A DNA stretch of 64,000 bases, taken from contig NZ_CP073638.1 of NCBI RefSeq assembly GCF_029962485.1, forward strand, positions 868,001 to 932,000, given 5' to 3'. Under the pieces are notes generated by a model. The model searched no databases. It saw only the letters and a list, made by a program, of their open reading frames with translations, and was not told the origin of the DNA. The DNA is from Burkholderia cepacia (GTDB taxonomy: Bacteria > Pseudomonadota > Gammaproteobacteria > Burkholderiales > Burkholderiaceae). Shown here one piece after another: positions 1 to 8,388 of the stretch (within the stretch, counting starts at the first letter, position 1; every line of letters starts with the position of its first letter). A program made the translations under genes and the position numbers.

Positions 1-147
1 GCGGTGTGCGGTGTGCGGTGTGCGGTGTGCGGTGTGCGGTGTGCGGTGTGCGGTGTGCGGTGTGCGGTGTGCCGTGTGCCGTGTGCCGTGTGCCGTGTGC
101 CGTGTGCCGTGTGCCGTGTGCCGTGTGCCGTGTGCCGTGTGCCGTGT
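1..147. repeat. Heptamer tandem repeat, two variants
   Basis: A perfect 7-bp tandem array: ten copies of GCGGTGT (1-70) followed directly by eleven copies of GCCGTGT (71-147). It begins at the window edge, so the true left end is unknown. The single base difference between the two blocks (G to C at the third position) and the clean switch suggest a variant unit that spread by slippage. All reading frames stay open through it, so short Cys/Val/Arg-rich frames here are artefacts of the repeat. It is followed by the 3' end of the MFS gene on the other strand. Confidence 0.95.
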
Positions 148-216
148 GGCAGCATGCGAGCGGTTGCGGGACGGGCAAACGCAGCGGCTGTATCAGCGCC
201 CCGCCCGCTCACCCGA

Positions 217-1473
217 TCACACGCCGTCGAACCGGTCGCGCGCGCCGTCGGCTTGCGCTAGCGCGCGGCTGCGCTTCACGAAATGCGTGGCGACCAGCGC
301 CGCGGCAAAACCGGACGCCGCGCCGACGCCGAGCGCCCAGCGCGGGCCAAGATGGTTCGCGACCCAGCCGGCCACCGGCGCGCCGATCGGCGTGCCGCCG
401 AGCGCGACCGCGAGGCGCAGCGCCATCACGCGGCCGCGCATCGCCGGCTCGGTGGACAGCTGCATCAGGCTGTTGGTCGAATTCATGAAGGTGATCGCGG
501 CGATCCCGGTCAGCACGAGCGCGGCGGCGAACAGCCAGTAGCCCGGCGCCAGCGCGGCGAACGTGCAGCCGAGCCCGAACAGCGCCGCGCCGAACCACAG
601 ATGCCGGAAGCGCGGCTGCTCGCGGCGTGCCGCGAGCAGCGCGCCCGACACTGTGCCGACCGCCATCATCGACGACAGCACACCGAACCCGCGCGCATCG
701 ACATGAAACACGCTGGCCGCCATCGTCGAGATGAACAACTGGAAATTGAGCCCGAACGTGCCGATCAGGAACAGCATCACGAGGATCGCCTTCAGGTCGT
801 CGCGCCGCCACACGTAGCGGAAGCCGTCGAGCAGGCCACCTCGCGAACGCCCCGCCCGCAGGTTCGCGCGCAGTTCGTCCTCCCGCAGCATCAACAGCGA
901 CACCAGCACCGCGAAGAAACTGAGCCCGTTGGCGACGAACGCCCAGCCGGTGCCGACCGACGCGATCATGAAACCCGCCGCGGCCGGGCCGATCATCCGC
1001 GCGGCGTTGAACGACGTCGAATTGAGCGCGACGGCATTCGCGAGCTCGCGATCGCCGACCAGTTCCGCGACGAAGGTCTGCCGCACGGGCGCGTCGAACG
1101 CCGACGCGCAGCCGAACAGGAACGCGAACACGTAGACATGCTCGAGCCGCGCGACACCCGTGACCGTCAGCGCGCCGAGCGCCAGCGCCAGCACGCCCAT
1201 CAGCGCCTGCGTCGTCATCAGCAGCTTGCGCTGGTCGAAGCGGTCGGCTGCGTAACCGGTCCACGGCAACAGCAGCAGTTGCGGCCCGAACTGCAGCGCC
1301 ATCACCGTGCCGACGGCGGACGCATCGTGATGCGTCAGCTGCGTGAGCACGAGCCAGTCCTGCGCGGTGCGCTGGACCCAGGTGCCGATGTTCGACACCA
1401 GCGAACCGATCGCCCACACACGATAGTTGAAACTGCGAAGCGAACGAAACACGCCTGCCGCCGGTACGCTCAT
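217..1473 (-). CDS. MFS exporter, EntS-like (MFS_3)
   Basis: A 418-aa polytopic inner-membrane protein of the major facilitator superfamily. Twelve hydrophobic segments are visible, and the loop after the second (GYAADRFDQRKLL) is the MFS A-motif type G-x-x-x-D-R-x-x-R. It most resembles the enterobactin-exporter-like MFS_3 branch, drug or siderophore exporters driven by proton motive force. The start ATG at 1473 was chosen because it overlaps the stop of the upstream small membrane-protein gene by 4 nt (ATGA), which indicates translational coupling. An open extension upstream has no membrane or family character. It is the last gene of a marR - membrane protein - MFS operon, so its product is probably induced by a ligand of the MarR protein. 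The substrate is unknown. Confidence 0.9.
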   Translation of the reverse strand: MSVPAAGVFRSLRSFNYRVWAIGSLVSNIGTWVQRTAQDWLVLTQLTHHDASAVGTVMALQFGPQLLLLPWTGYAADRFDQRKLLMTTQALMGVLALALGALTVTGVARLEHVYVFAFLFGCASAFDAPVRQTFVAELVGDRELANAVALNSTSFNAARMIGPAAAGFMIASVGTGWAFVANGLSFFAVLVSLLMLREDELRANLRAGRSRGGLLDGFRYVWRRDDLKAILVMLFLIGTFGLNFQLFISTMAASVFHVDARGFGVLSSMMAVGTVSGALLAARREQPRFRHLWFGAALFGLGCTFAALAPGYWLFAAALVLTGIAAITFMNSTNSLMQLSTEPAMRGRVMALRLAVALGGTPIGAPVAGWVANHLGPRWALGVGAASGFAAALVATHFVKRSRALAQADGARDRFDGV

Positions 1474-1805
1474 GGCCGCTCCCGGTCGGGCTCGTTGCCG
1501 CCGTGCAGTTCGCCGAATCGCCGCGCGAGGAACAGGCCGAGCGCGAGGATGCCGAGCCCGAGCGCCGCCGCATCGGCCGTGACCCGGAGGTCGAAATCCC
1601 CGACCCGGCACACCAGCACGTAAGCCATCACGAGGTTCGCAACACCCCACACGACATTCACGGTGGACGACGACAACCCGTGCCCGGGCGGATTCGCGAA
1701 CGGCGTCTGGAACGGCTCGCCGCGCAACCCGCTGACGAGATGCGGCACGACGTTCGCGAGAAACGCGCCGCCGAAGAAGTACGACACGAGATGCGGGAGG
1801 TTCAT
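1470..1805 (-). CDS. Small integral membrane protein
   Basis: A 111-aa hydrophobic protein with about three predicted membrane segments (roughly residues 5-25, 45-65 and 75-95) and a charged C-terminus. It begins MNLPHLVSYFFGGAFLANVV. The ATG at 1805 follows an AAGGACTG ribosome site. It lies 37 nt downstream of the marR gene and overlaps the exporter gene start by 4 nt, so the three are co-transcribed. I do not recognise a characterised family. Position suggests an accessory to the exporter, but this is inference. Confidence 0.8.
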   Translation of the reverse strand: MNLPHLVSYFFGGAFLANVVPHLVSGLRGEPFQTPFANPPGHGLSSSTVNVVWGVANLVMAYVLVCRVGDFDLRVTADAAALGLGILALGLFLARRFGELHGGNEPDRERP

Positions 1806-1842
1806 GGTCAGGCAGTCCTTTCGGCGTGCGGGTCGATGCGGT

Positions 1843-2313
1843 TCACGGGCGGGCGGGATCCTGGAATTCGGCAAGCCGCTGCAGCAGCTTCACGGCCGCC
1901 GCGAGCTCGGCCTGTTCCGCCTCCGACAGTTGCGCGTGCAGCGCACGGAACAGCCAGTCGTCCTTGGCCGCACGGTTGGCCTGCAGCACCTTGCGGAAAC
2001 CGGGCGTGAGCGCGATCAGCGTCTGGCGGCCGTCGGTCGGATCGGGCTCGCCGCCGACAGCGCCGAGCGCCTCGAGCGTCGCGACCGTCACGCGCATCGA
2101 CTGCGGGCGCACGCTTTCGGCACGGGCCAGCGCGGACACCGTCGCCGGGCCGTCGCGGTCGAGCCGCAGCAGTACCGATTTCTGCGACGAAGTGAGGTCG
2201 TTCGGATGGGTCTGCTCCCGCATGCGCCGCATCAGCTTGCTGACCGAAATGCGGAGTTCGCCGGCGAGACCGGCAAGCGGGAGCGCGTCGGAGGGGGACG
2301 ATGGCGTGTTCAT
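1843..2313 (-). CDS. MarR-family transcriptional regulator
   Basis: A 156-aa protein with a winged helix-turn-helix of MarR type: LTSSQKSVLLRLDRDGPATV, the recognition helix around SVRPQSMRVTVATLEALG, and a wing with DPTDGRQTLIALT. The length is normal for the family. The ATG at 2313 was preferred over an open extension to 2361 because the extension would place coding sequence over the tandem palindromes upstream. It is the first gene of the operon with the small membrane protein and MFS exporter. MarR proteins usually repress their own operon and release DNA when they bind phenolic or other small ligands. The two palindromes 21-46 bp upstream of the start fit autoregulation. Confidence 0.92.
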   Translation of the reverse strand: MNTPSSPSDALPLAGLAGELRISVSKLMRRMREQTHPNDLTSSQKSVLLRLDRDGPATVSALARAESVRPQSMRVTVATLEALGAVGGEPDPTDGRQTLIALTPGFRKVLQANRAAKDDWLFRALHAQLSEAEQAELAAAVKLLQRLAEFQDPARP

Positions 2314-2333
2314 GGCGCCACGATAGCATGTCG

Positions 2334-2359
2334 ACAGTTTAACTGTACAGTTTGACTGC
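2334..2359. promoter_or_regulatory. Candidate MarR operator, tandem palindromes
   Basis: Two adjoining 13-bp units: ACAGTTTAACTGT (2334-2346, perfect palindrome with one central base) and ACAGTTTGACTGC (2347-2359, one arm degenerate). They lie immediately upstream of the marR start at 2313 in an otherwise GC-rich region. That is where an autorepressor site is expected. The link to this MarR protein is inferred from position. Confidence 0.7.
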
Positions 2360-2481
2360 ATATTTCAGACTGTAAGAATCGTGCCTTCTACGCCGCCTGT
2401 GTCGACGAGAGCGACCGCGTTCGGCCGTACGATCCGGCTCTGCGATAATGCGGGCTCTCCATTTCCGCTCCGCCTCCCGCC

Positions 2482-2973
2482 ATGACGCAGCCGTCCGCCC
2501 CGCTCTCCACCGACTTGCCGCCGATCTCGTGCCTGCCCGGCGACGCGCTGCCGTGGCTGCCGATGAGCGCCGACCTGCCGGGGCTCGCGATCAAGTACCT
2601 GCACATCAATGCGGCCGAGGACACGCTCACCGCGCTGCTGAAGATGCCGGCCGGCGGCACGCTGCCGCGCCACCGTCACGACGGCGAGGTGTTCGTTCAT
2701 ACGCTGCAGGGTGCGTGGCGCTACCTGGAATACGACTGGGTCGCGCACGCCGGCTCGACGGTGCTCGAACCGGCCGGCTCGGTGCACACGCCGGAAACGC
2801 TCGGCGCGCCCGGCGAGGACGTGATCACGCTGAACGTGATGCGCGGCGATCTCGTGCTGCTCGACGACGATGGTAACGAGACCGCGCGCGAGAACTGCCG
2901 CGTCGCGCTGCTGCGCCAGCGCAAACATGCGCGCACCGCGCCGGACGACGCCGCGCCGTTCGTCACGCGATAG
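2482..2973 (+). CDS. Cupin-fold dioxygenase-like protein
   Basis: A 163-aa single-domain cupin. The metal-binding set is readable: H64, H66 and E69 in LPRHRHDGEVFVHTLQG, and H102 in the second cupin motif (GSVHTPETL). The protein resembles the acetylacetone-cleaving enzyme / 2,4'-dihydroxyacetophenone dioxygenase group of non-haem metal dioxygenases, cytosolic enzymes that cut C-C bonds with O2. It stands alone, divergent from the marR operon. No strong ribosome site is visible before the ATG, although the preceding CGCCTCCCGCC context is common here. Substrate assignment is inference from the family. Confidence 0.82.
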   Translation: MTQPSAPLSTDLPPISCLPGDALPWLPMSADLPGLAIKYLHINAAEDTLTALLKMPAGGTLPRHRHDGEVFVHTLQGAWRYLEYDWVAHAGSTVLEPAGSVHTPETLGAPGEDVITLNVMRGDLVLLDDDGNETARENCRVALLRQRKHARTAPDDAAPFVTR

Positions 2974-3073
2974 GACAGGAGGCCGTTCGGCGCGATCCGC
3001 ATGGTGCCGGCATCCCGTCGATGCCCGGTTGGCCGCCGGCGGACTTCGCCGGCCTCCCGGATCGACCCGCGCG

Positions 3074-4222
3074 TTACCGAAAACGCCGGAAAAATCGCCG
3101 AATATCGTTGGCCAGCAGATCCGGCTCCTCCAGCGCAGCAAAATGGCCGCCGCGCGGCATGTCGGTCCACTGCGCGACGTCGAACACCCGTTCGAGCCAG
3201 CTGCGCGGCGGGCAGCTGATTTCCTTCGGAAAACGCGCAAACGCGACGGGCACCGCCACGCGCTGCCCGGCCTCGAAGCGCATGGGCTGCAGCCGGTTTT
3301 CCCAATACATCTGCATGGACGAACCGATGCAGCCGGTGAACCAGTAGAGCGAGATTCCGGTCAGCAGCGTGTCGTGCGAAAACCGCCGCGCGACGTCACC
3401 GTCGCAATCGCTCCACGCGCGGAATTTCTCCGCGATCCACGCGGCCAGCCCGGCCGGCGAATCGTTGAGCGCGACGGCCAGCGTCTGCGGCTTCGTCATG
3501 TGTACATGCGCGTATCCGCCTTCCAGCGCGGCCCATTCGCCGCGCTGCGTCACGAAGGCCCGTTCGTCCTCGGTCAGCGGCGCAGCCGCGTCGGTCGGAG
3601 GTTCGTAGCTGCCGGGCAAATAGTTGAGGTGAATCGCGTCCACCACGTCGGCATGTCGCGCGCCGAGCGCAATCGACACGCCTGCGCCGAGGTCCCCGCC
3701 TTGCGCACCGAAGCGGCGATAGCCGAGGCCGGACATCAGCGCCGCCCAACGGTCGGCGACCTGAAACGCCGCCATGCCGGGCGCCTCGGGCGCCGGCGAG
3801 AACAGGAAGCCCGGCAGTGACGGCACGACGACGTCGAACGCGTCGTCCGGATCGCCGCCGAACGCCGCCGGGTCGCAGAGGCGATCGATCAGCGCCTCGA
3901 ATTCGAATACGGAACCCGGCCAGCCGTGCGTGATGACGAGCGGATACGGCCTCGGTCCGACGCCGCGTCGATGGATGAAATGCACGCGCTTCCCACCGGC
4001 GTCGGCGACGAATTGCGGCAACCGGTTCAGCGCGCGCTCCGCCGCACGCCAGTCGAAGCGTTCGGCCCAGTATGCGGTCAGCTCGCGCAGCCATGCGCCG
4101 TCGACGCCCTGCTGCCACGCCCCGGCCGGTGTCAGCATCGGTGCGCGCGTGTCTCGCAGGCGTCGGCGCAGGTCATCGAGCGCGTGATCGGGAATCGCAA
4201 TGTCGAACGGGGCGGCGTACAT
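3074..4222 (-). CDS. Epoxide hydrolase (alpha/beta hydrolase with EHN domain)
   Basis: A 382-aa soluble epoxide hydrolase of the microsomal-type family. The N-terminal epoxide-hydrolase domain (about 1-110, IPDHALDDLRRRLRDTRAP) precedes an alpha/beta-hydrolase core. The oxyanion motif HGWPGS is at 99-104, the nucleophile D177 is in GGDLGA, and the catalytic His is about 360 in GGHFAALEEP. Such enzymes hydrolyse epoxides to vicinal diols through an Asp-ester intermediate. A GAGGAG ribosome site precedes the ATG. The gene lies 76 bp downstream of, and on the same strand as, a GlxA/AraC-type regulator that probably controls it. The substrate is unknown; xenobiotic or terpenoid epoxides are possible. 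Confidence 0.92.
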   Translation of the reverse strand: MYAAPFDIAIPDHALDDLRRRLRDTRAPMLTPAGAWQQGVDGAWLRELTAYWAERFDWRAAERALNRLPQFVADAGGKRVHFIHRRGVGPRPYPLVITHGWPGSVFEFEALIDRLCDPAAFGGDPDDAFDVVVPSLPGFLFSPAPEAPGMAAFQVADRWAALMSGLGYRRFGAQGGDLGAGVSIALGARHADVVDAIHLNYLPGSYEPPTDAAAPLTEDERAFVTQRGEWAALEGGYAHVHMTKPQTLAVALNDSPAGLAAWIAEKFRAWSDCDGDVARRFSHDTLLTGISLYWFTGCIGSSMQMYWENRLQPMRFEAGQRVAVPVAFARFPKEISCPPRSWLERVFDVAQWTDMPRGGHFAALEEPDLLANDIRRFFRRFR

Positions 4223-4298
4223 CGTGTCTCCTCACGAAGCATATCGACGAGATTCTGCGCGTTTTTTTCAAACCGCACCGAACGCCTCGCGCCCGCGC

Positions 4299-5258
4299 TC
4301 AGGCCGGCTCCCGCTCGTCCGCCCGCGCGTCGCGCCGCATCGCCTGCGGCGGCACGCCGAACCCGCGTACGAACACCTCGCGCATGTGCCGGCGGTCGCG
4401 AAAACCGTTCTCCTTCGCGATCACGTCGAGCGGATGGCGGCTCTGCTCGATCATCAGCCGCGCGGATTCGAGCCGCAGCCGCTCGATCGCCTTCGCCGGC
4501 GACTGCCCCGTTTCGAGCGTGAACACGCGGCTGAACTGGCGCGGGCTCAAGTGGACGGCTTCGGCCAGATCCTCGACGGTCAGCGCACGGCCGAGGTTCT
4601 GCCGCGCATAGTTCAGCGCGTTCTGGATCCGGTCGGATTTCGGCGCGAGATCGAGCATTTCCGAATGCTGCGACTGGCCGCCGGCGCGGCGCTGATGCAT
4701 CACGAGCTTGTGCGCGACCGAGCGCGCGGCATCGGCGCCCAGATCCTTTTCCACCATCGCGAGCGCAAGGTCCAGCCCGGCCGTCATCCCGGCCGAAGTC
4801 CAGATCGGACCGTCGACGATGTAGATCCGGTCTTCCTCGACGCGAATCTCCGGGTACTGCCGCTGCATGTCGCGGCCGAACGCCCAGTGGGTGGTTGCGC
4901 GGCGCTGCGCGAGCAGCCCGGCCTCGGCCAGCACGAACGCCCCCGTGCAGATGCCGGCGATCCGCCGCGCACGCGCGTTCGTACGCCGCAGGTAGGTGAC
5001 GACGCCGGCCGGCGCCGGCGCGGCGAGCGGATCGTTGACGCCCGCGACGATCCACGTATCGACGTCGATCCGCCCGCGCAGCGCACGCGTCGCGACCGAC
5101 AGCCCAAGCGACGAGCACACGTCGCCGCCGTCGACCGAATAGTTGTCCATCACGTAGAACGGCTCGCGCATGCCCATGTTCGCGTACTCGAACACCGACT
5201 GCGCGGCGAGCGCCATGATCTGGAAGCCGTCGCTGATCAGAAAGCCGATTCGGTGCAT
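4299..5258 (-). CDS. GlxA-family (DJ-1/AraC) transcriptional regulator
   Basis: A 319-aa two-domain regulator. The N-terminal DJ-1/PfpI-like ligand domain (about 1-180) has the sensor loop GICTGAFVLAEAG around C104. The C-terminal AraC-type double helix-turn-helix (about 215-310) has the typical LSPRQFSRVFTLETGQSPAKAIERLR recognition region. These proteins usually activate nearby catabolic genes. It is upstream of and co-oriented with the epoxide hydrolase gene and divergent from an SDR gene. The 135-bp divergent region carries a 12-bp perfect palindrome. The start at 5258 has a GGAGAA site 6 nt upstream. Confidence 0.92.
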   Translation of the reverse strand: MHRIGFLISDGFQIMALAAQSVFEYANMGMREPFYVMDNYSVDGGDVCSSLGLSVATRALRGRIDVDTWIVAGVNDPLAAPAPAGVVTYLRRTNARARRIAGICTGAFVLAEAGLLAQRRATTHWAFGRDMQRQYPEIRVEEDRIYIVDGPIWTSAGMTAGLDLALAMVEKDLGADAARSVAHKLVMHQRRAGGQSQHSEMLDLAPKSDRIQNALNYARQNLGRALTVEDLAEAVHLSPRQFSRVFTLETGQSPAKAIERLRLESARLMIEQSRHPLDVIAKENGFRDRRHMREVFVRGFGVPPQAMRRDARADEREPA

Positions 5259-5324
5259 GGGGTTCTCCGGTCCCGGGCGCGGTGGTCGGCCCGATGTCCT
5301 GAATCATACCCATCTACGTCATTT

Positions 5325-5336
5325 GTGTCGCGACAC
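5325..5336. promoter_or_regulatory. Palindrome GTGTCGCGACAC between divergent genes
   Basis: A perfect 12-bp palindrome located 67 bp upstream of the GlxA-type regulator start and 58 bp upstream of the SDR start. It is a candidate operator for the adjacent regulator. TGTCG half-sites are plausible for this regulator class, but the assignment is by position only. Confidence 0.5.
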
Positions 5337-5393
5337 TTCGGCGCCAGAATGGCTTCACGCCATCCGGCCAACCCCACCGAAACGGAGCACATC

Positions 5394-6188
5394 ATGACGC
5401 AAGCACATCGCGGTACCGCCCTCATTACCGGCGCATCGTCGGGCATCGGCGCCGTCTACGCAGACCGCCTCTCGCGCCGCGGCTACGACCTGATCCTGGT
5501 CGCACGCAATCGCGACCGGCTGAGCGCCCTTGCCGAGCGCATCACGAACGACACGCAGCGCAGCGTCGAGATCGTCGACGCGGACCTCAACGACCGCTCG
5601 GCGCTCGCCGCCGTCGAGGCGAAGCTGAAACAGGACGCGAGCATCACGCTGCTCGTGAACAACGCCGGTATCGGCACGCATGCGCCGCTGCTCGACAGCG
5701 ACGTCGACGCAATGACGCGCATGATCGACCTGAACGTGACCGCGCTCACGCGCCTGACCTACGCGGCCGTGCCCGGCTTCGTCGCACGCGGCGGCGGCGC
5801 GGTGATCAACATTTCGTCGATCGTCGCGATCTCGCCGGAAACGCTGAACGGCGTGTACGGCGGCAGCAAGGCCTTCGTGCTCGCGTTCAGCCAGTCGCTG
5901 CACCACGAACTCGCCGGCAAGGGCGTACGGGTGCAGGCCGTACTGCCGGGCGCAACCGCCACCGATTTCTGGCAAACGGGCGGCCTGCCGCTCGAACACC
6001 TGCCGAAGGAAATCGTGATGGCCGCGCCCGACATGGTCGATGCGGCACTCGTCGGCTTCGAGCGCGGCGAACTCGTGACGATCCCGTCGCTGCACGCGGG
6101 CGACGAATGGGAGGCTTACGAGACCGCACGTCGCACGATGGCGCCGCACCTGTCGGCCGATACGCCCGCGCCGCGCTACGCCAGCTGA
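5394..6188 (+). CDS. Short-chain dehydrogenase/reductase
   Basis: A 264-aa classical SDR. The NAD(P) motif TGASSGIG is at about 11-18, NNAG near residue 90, and the catalytic Ser and YxxxK occur in NISSIVAISPETLNGVYGGSK. It is a cytosolic NAD(P)-dependent oxidoreductase whose substrate cannot be read. An ACGGAGCACATC ribosome region precedes the ATG at 5394. The much longer open frame extending upstream is antisense to the regulator and not coding. It is divergent from the GlxA-type regulator and followed by a strong hairpin. Confidence 0.92.
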   Translation: MTQAHRGTALITGASSGIGAVYADRLSRRGYDLILVARNRDRLSALAERITNDTQRSVEIVDADLNDRSALAAVEAKLKQDASITLLVNNAGIGTHAPLLDSDVDAMTRMIDLNVTALTRLTYAAVPGFVARGGGAVINISSIVAISPETLNGVYGGSKAFVLAFSQSLHHELAGKGVRVQAVLPGATATDFWQTGGLPLEHLPKEIVMAAPDMVDAALVGFERGELVTIPSLHAGDEWEAYETARRTMAPHLSADTPAPRYAS

Positions 6189-6197
6189 TCGATCGCG

Positions 6198-6222
6198 CCG
6201 GCCCCGTGTCGATCGGGGCCGG
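6198..6222 (+). terminator. GC-rich hairpin after the SDR gene
   Basis: A 9-bp perfect stem (CCGGCCCCG / CGGGGCCGG) with a 7-nt loop, starting 10 nt after the SDR stop. There is no long U-tract, so it is a terminator-like hairpin and not a textbook intrinsic terminator. Confidence 0.6.
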
Positions 6223-6521
6223 TCATCACATCGAACCCCGGGCGCGTCGTGGGAAACGGGGCCGCACGGCGAATCGGCCGCCGGTCATCCGGCGTTCGAC
6301 GGCACGTTTCCGGGCGCGCGCCGAACGCTCGATTCGTCTGCGGGAACGCGCGCCGGATTCGTTCGCCGCCGGCACAAATGACCGGCGCCAGCGACCGATT
6401 TCGACTCGCTTGCCACGCATTCCGCGCGACAGTAAGCTCTGCGATTGCAGTCCCCCAAGCAGCCTCGTTCGATCGGCATTCGTCCGATCACGAGGGCAAT
6501 CGTCCGTTGCGGAATTCGACC
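6223..6521. other. Non-coding leader before the cyclase gene
   Basis: About 300 bp of GC-rich sequence with no recognisable gene. It becomes slightly more AT-rich at 6420-6500. The promoter of the diguanylate cyclase must lie here, but I cannot assign -35 and -10 boxes with confidence. Some of it could be coding if the cyclase starts upstream of 6522. Confidence 0.5.
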
Positions 6522-8318
6522 ATGCGGTTCCGTATGTTCATCACCGAGACCGGCGACGCGCCGGCCTCTGCGCACGATTCCGCCGACGGCCAGCCGGCGC
6601 TGCCGTCGCTGCCCGAACTCGTCGCCGTTTGCCGCATTGCGCGTGCGCAGGCACGCACGGCCGGCGCGTTCGTCGCGCGCGCCGAGGCCGGCACGCAACG
6701 CGTGCTCGCCGCCGACGGCACCTTGCCCGATCCGCTTCCTGCCGTCTGCCTTCCGCCGCACGTCGAACGCGATCCGTCTGCCGGCAGACGATACGTCGTA
6801 CACGCCCCGCAATGCGACGACGCCCTGCTTCCCGCACCGCAAATCGTCGCGGCCTGTGAGCTGGCCGCGCCCGACGGCACGACACTCGGCACGCTGTGCA
6901 TCGTCAACGACACCCGCCTGACGCTCGACGCCACGCAATGCGCGCTGCTGCTCGACCTCGCGGTCGTGGCCGAGCGCGCGCTGGCCCGCGCCATCGCGGA
7001 AGCTGCGTTGCGCAACCGGCTCGCGCGCGTCGAGGAGCACAGCACGCTGACATCGCTTGCACTGACCGAAAGCGGCACCGGCGTGTGGGACCGCAACGTG
7101 GAGAACGGCGAGATCCGTTACTCGCCGGCGTGGAAGGCGATGCTCGGCTATGCGCCGCACGAACTGAGCAGCCGGATCGAGGACGCTTACGAACGCCTGC
7201 ATCCGGACGACGTCGACGGCGTGAAAGCCGCGATGCTCGCGCATTTCGAAAGCCGCACCGACAGCTACGAAGTCGAACACCGCATCCGCTGCAAGGACGG
7301 CACGTACCGGTGGATCCGCAGCCGCGGCAAGGTGATCACGCGCGACTGCCACGGCCGTGCGCTGCGGATGGTCGGCACGACCACCGACATCACCGCGCTG
7401 CGCGAACTCGCCGCGCGATTGCGCGACTCGGCCGCGCTCGTCACGGATCTCACCGACCAGGTGCCGGGGCTCGTCTTTCAACTTCGTCAGACGGCCGGCG
7501 GACGCCGCTTCTTCTCGTATGCGAGCGCCGGTGTCCGCGACATCTACGAACTGACGCCCGAGCAGCTCGCTCGCCATGCGGAGACGGTCGAGATGCGGAT
7601 CCATCCGGCCGACCTGGTCGCCTATCGGCAGTCGCTGCAGGATTCGTCGGTGCACCTGACACCGTGGCGTCTCGAGTATCGCGTGCTGCTGCCCGGCCAG
7701 GGCCTGCGCTGGCGCGAAGGCGATGCACGCCCGCAACGCACGGCCGACGGCGGCACCGTATGGCACGGCTTCATCACCGATGCGACCGACCGCAAGCACA
7801 TCGAGGCCGAACTGCACCGGATGGCGACGACCGATCACCTGACGCAACTGTCGAACCGTCATGCGTTCATGCGGCAAAGCGAAGCGGCGCTGCGCGGCGT
7901 GCGCGCGACCGGCCGGGCCGCCGCCGTGCTGATGCTCGACCTCGATCACTTCAAGGCGCTGAACGACCGCTGGGGCCACCCGCTCGGCGATCGCGCGCTC
8001 CGTCATTTCGCGCGGCTGCTGCTTGCGGAAACCGGGCCGGACAGCATCGTCGGCCGGGTCGGCGGCGAGGAGTTCGCGATCGTGCTGCCGGGATCGGATC
8101 TCGATACGGCGCTGGCCTTCGCGCGGCGCGTGCAGCAGCGCGCGCTGCAGACGCAGCTCACGCACGAGGACGAGCAGGTCGTGGTGACCGTCAGCATCGG
8201 CATCGACGCGATGCGCGAATCGGACTTCGGCGCCTACCAGTCGCTGTCGCGCGCCGACAAGGCGCTCTATCTCGCGAAGGAACGCGGCCGCAACCGGATC
8301 GAGGTGTATCGGGCCTAG
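6522..8318 (+). CDS. Diguanylate cyclase, GAF-PAS-PAS-GGDEF
   Basis: A 598-aa cytosolic signalling protein. A degenerate GAF-like domain (about 30-155) is followed by a first PAS/PAC (about 175-290, ending MVGTTTDITALREL), a second PAS (about 303-422, ending GFITDATDRKHIEAEL) and a GGDEF domain (430-598). The active-site signature is GGEEF at 514-518, with the metal and substrate residues LDLDHFKALND upstream, so it should make cyclic di-GMP. The allosteric RxxD inhibitory site expected just before GGEEF is absent (ETGPDSIVGRV), so classical product feedback is unlikely. No membrane segment is present. The start is uncertain: the frame remains open to 6249. The product probably senses an intracellular cue and affects motility or biofilm. 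Confidence 0.9.
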   Translation: MRFRMFITETGDAPASAHDSADGQPALPSLPELVAVCRIARAQARTAGAFVARAEAGTQRVLAADGTLPDPLPAVCLPPHVERDPSAGRRYVVHAPQCDDALLPAPQIVAACELAAPDGTTLGTLCIVNDTRLTLDATQCALLLDLAVVAERALARAIAEAALRNRLARVEEHSTLTSLALTESGTGVWDRNVENGEIRYSPAWKAMLGYAPHELSSRIEDAYERLHPDDVDGVKAAMLAHFESRTDSYEVEHRIRCKDGTYRWIRSRGKVITRDCHGRALRMVGTTTDITALRELAARLRDSAALVTDLTDQVPGLVFQLRQTAGGRRFFSYASAGVRDIYELTPEQLARHAETVEMRIHPADLVAYRQSLQDSSVHLTPWRLEYRVLLPGQGLRWREGDARPQRTADGGTVWHGFITDATDRKHIEAELHRMATTDHLTQLSNRHAFMRQSEAALRGVRATGRAAAVLMLDLDHFKALNDRWGHPLGDRALRHFARLLLAETGPDSIVGRVGGEEFAIVLPGSDLDTALAFARRVQQRALQTQLTHEDEQVVVTVSIGIDAMRESDFGAYQSLSRADKALYLAKERGRNRIEVYRA

Positions 8319-8388
8319 CCGCGGTGCCCGCTTCCTTCGCGAACGGGACGACGGCATCGCACCGCCGCCCGCCCGTGCGGCATCGCCG

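Noticed and set aside
4..541. Cys/Val/Arg-rich open frames through the heptamer repeat
   Set aside because: They simply translate the tandem repeat and continue antisense to the MFS gene. No ribosome site or family.
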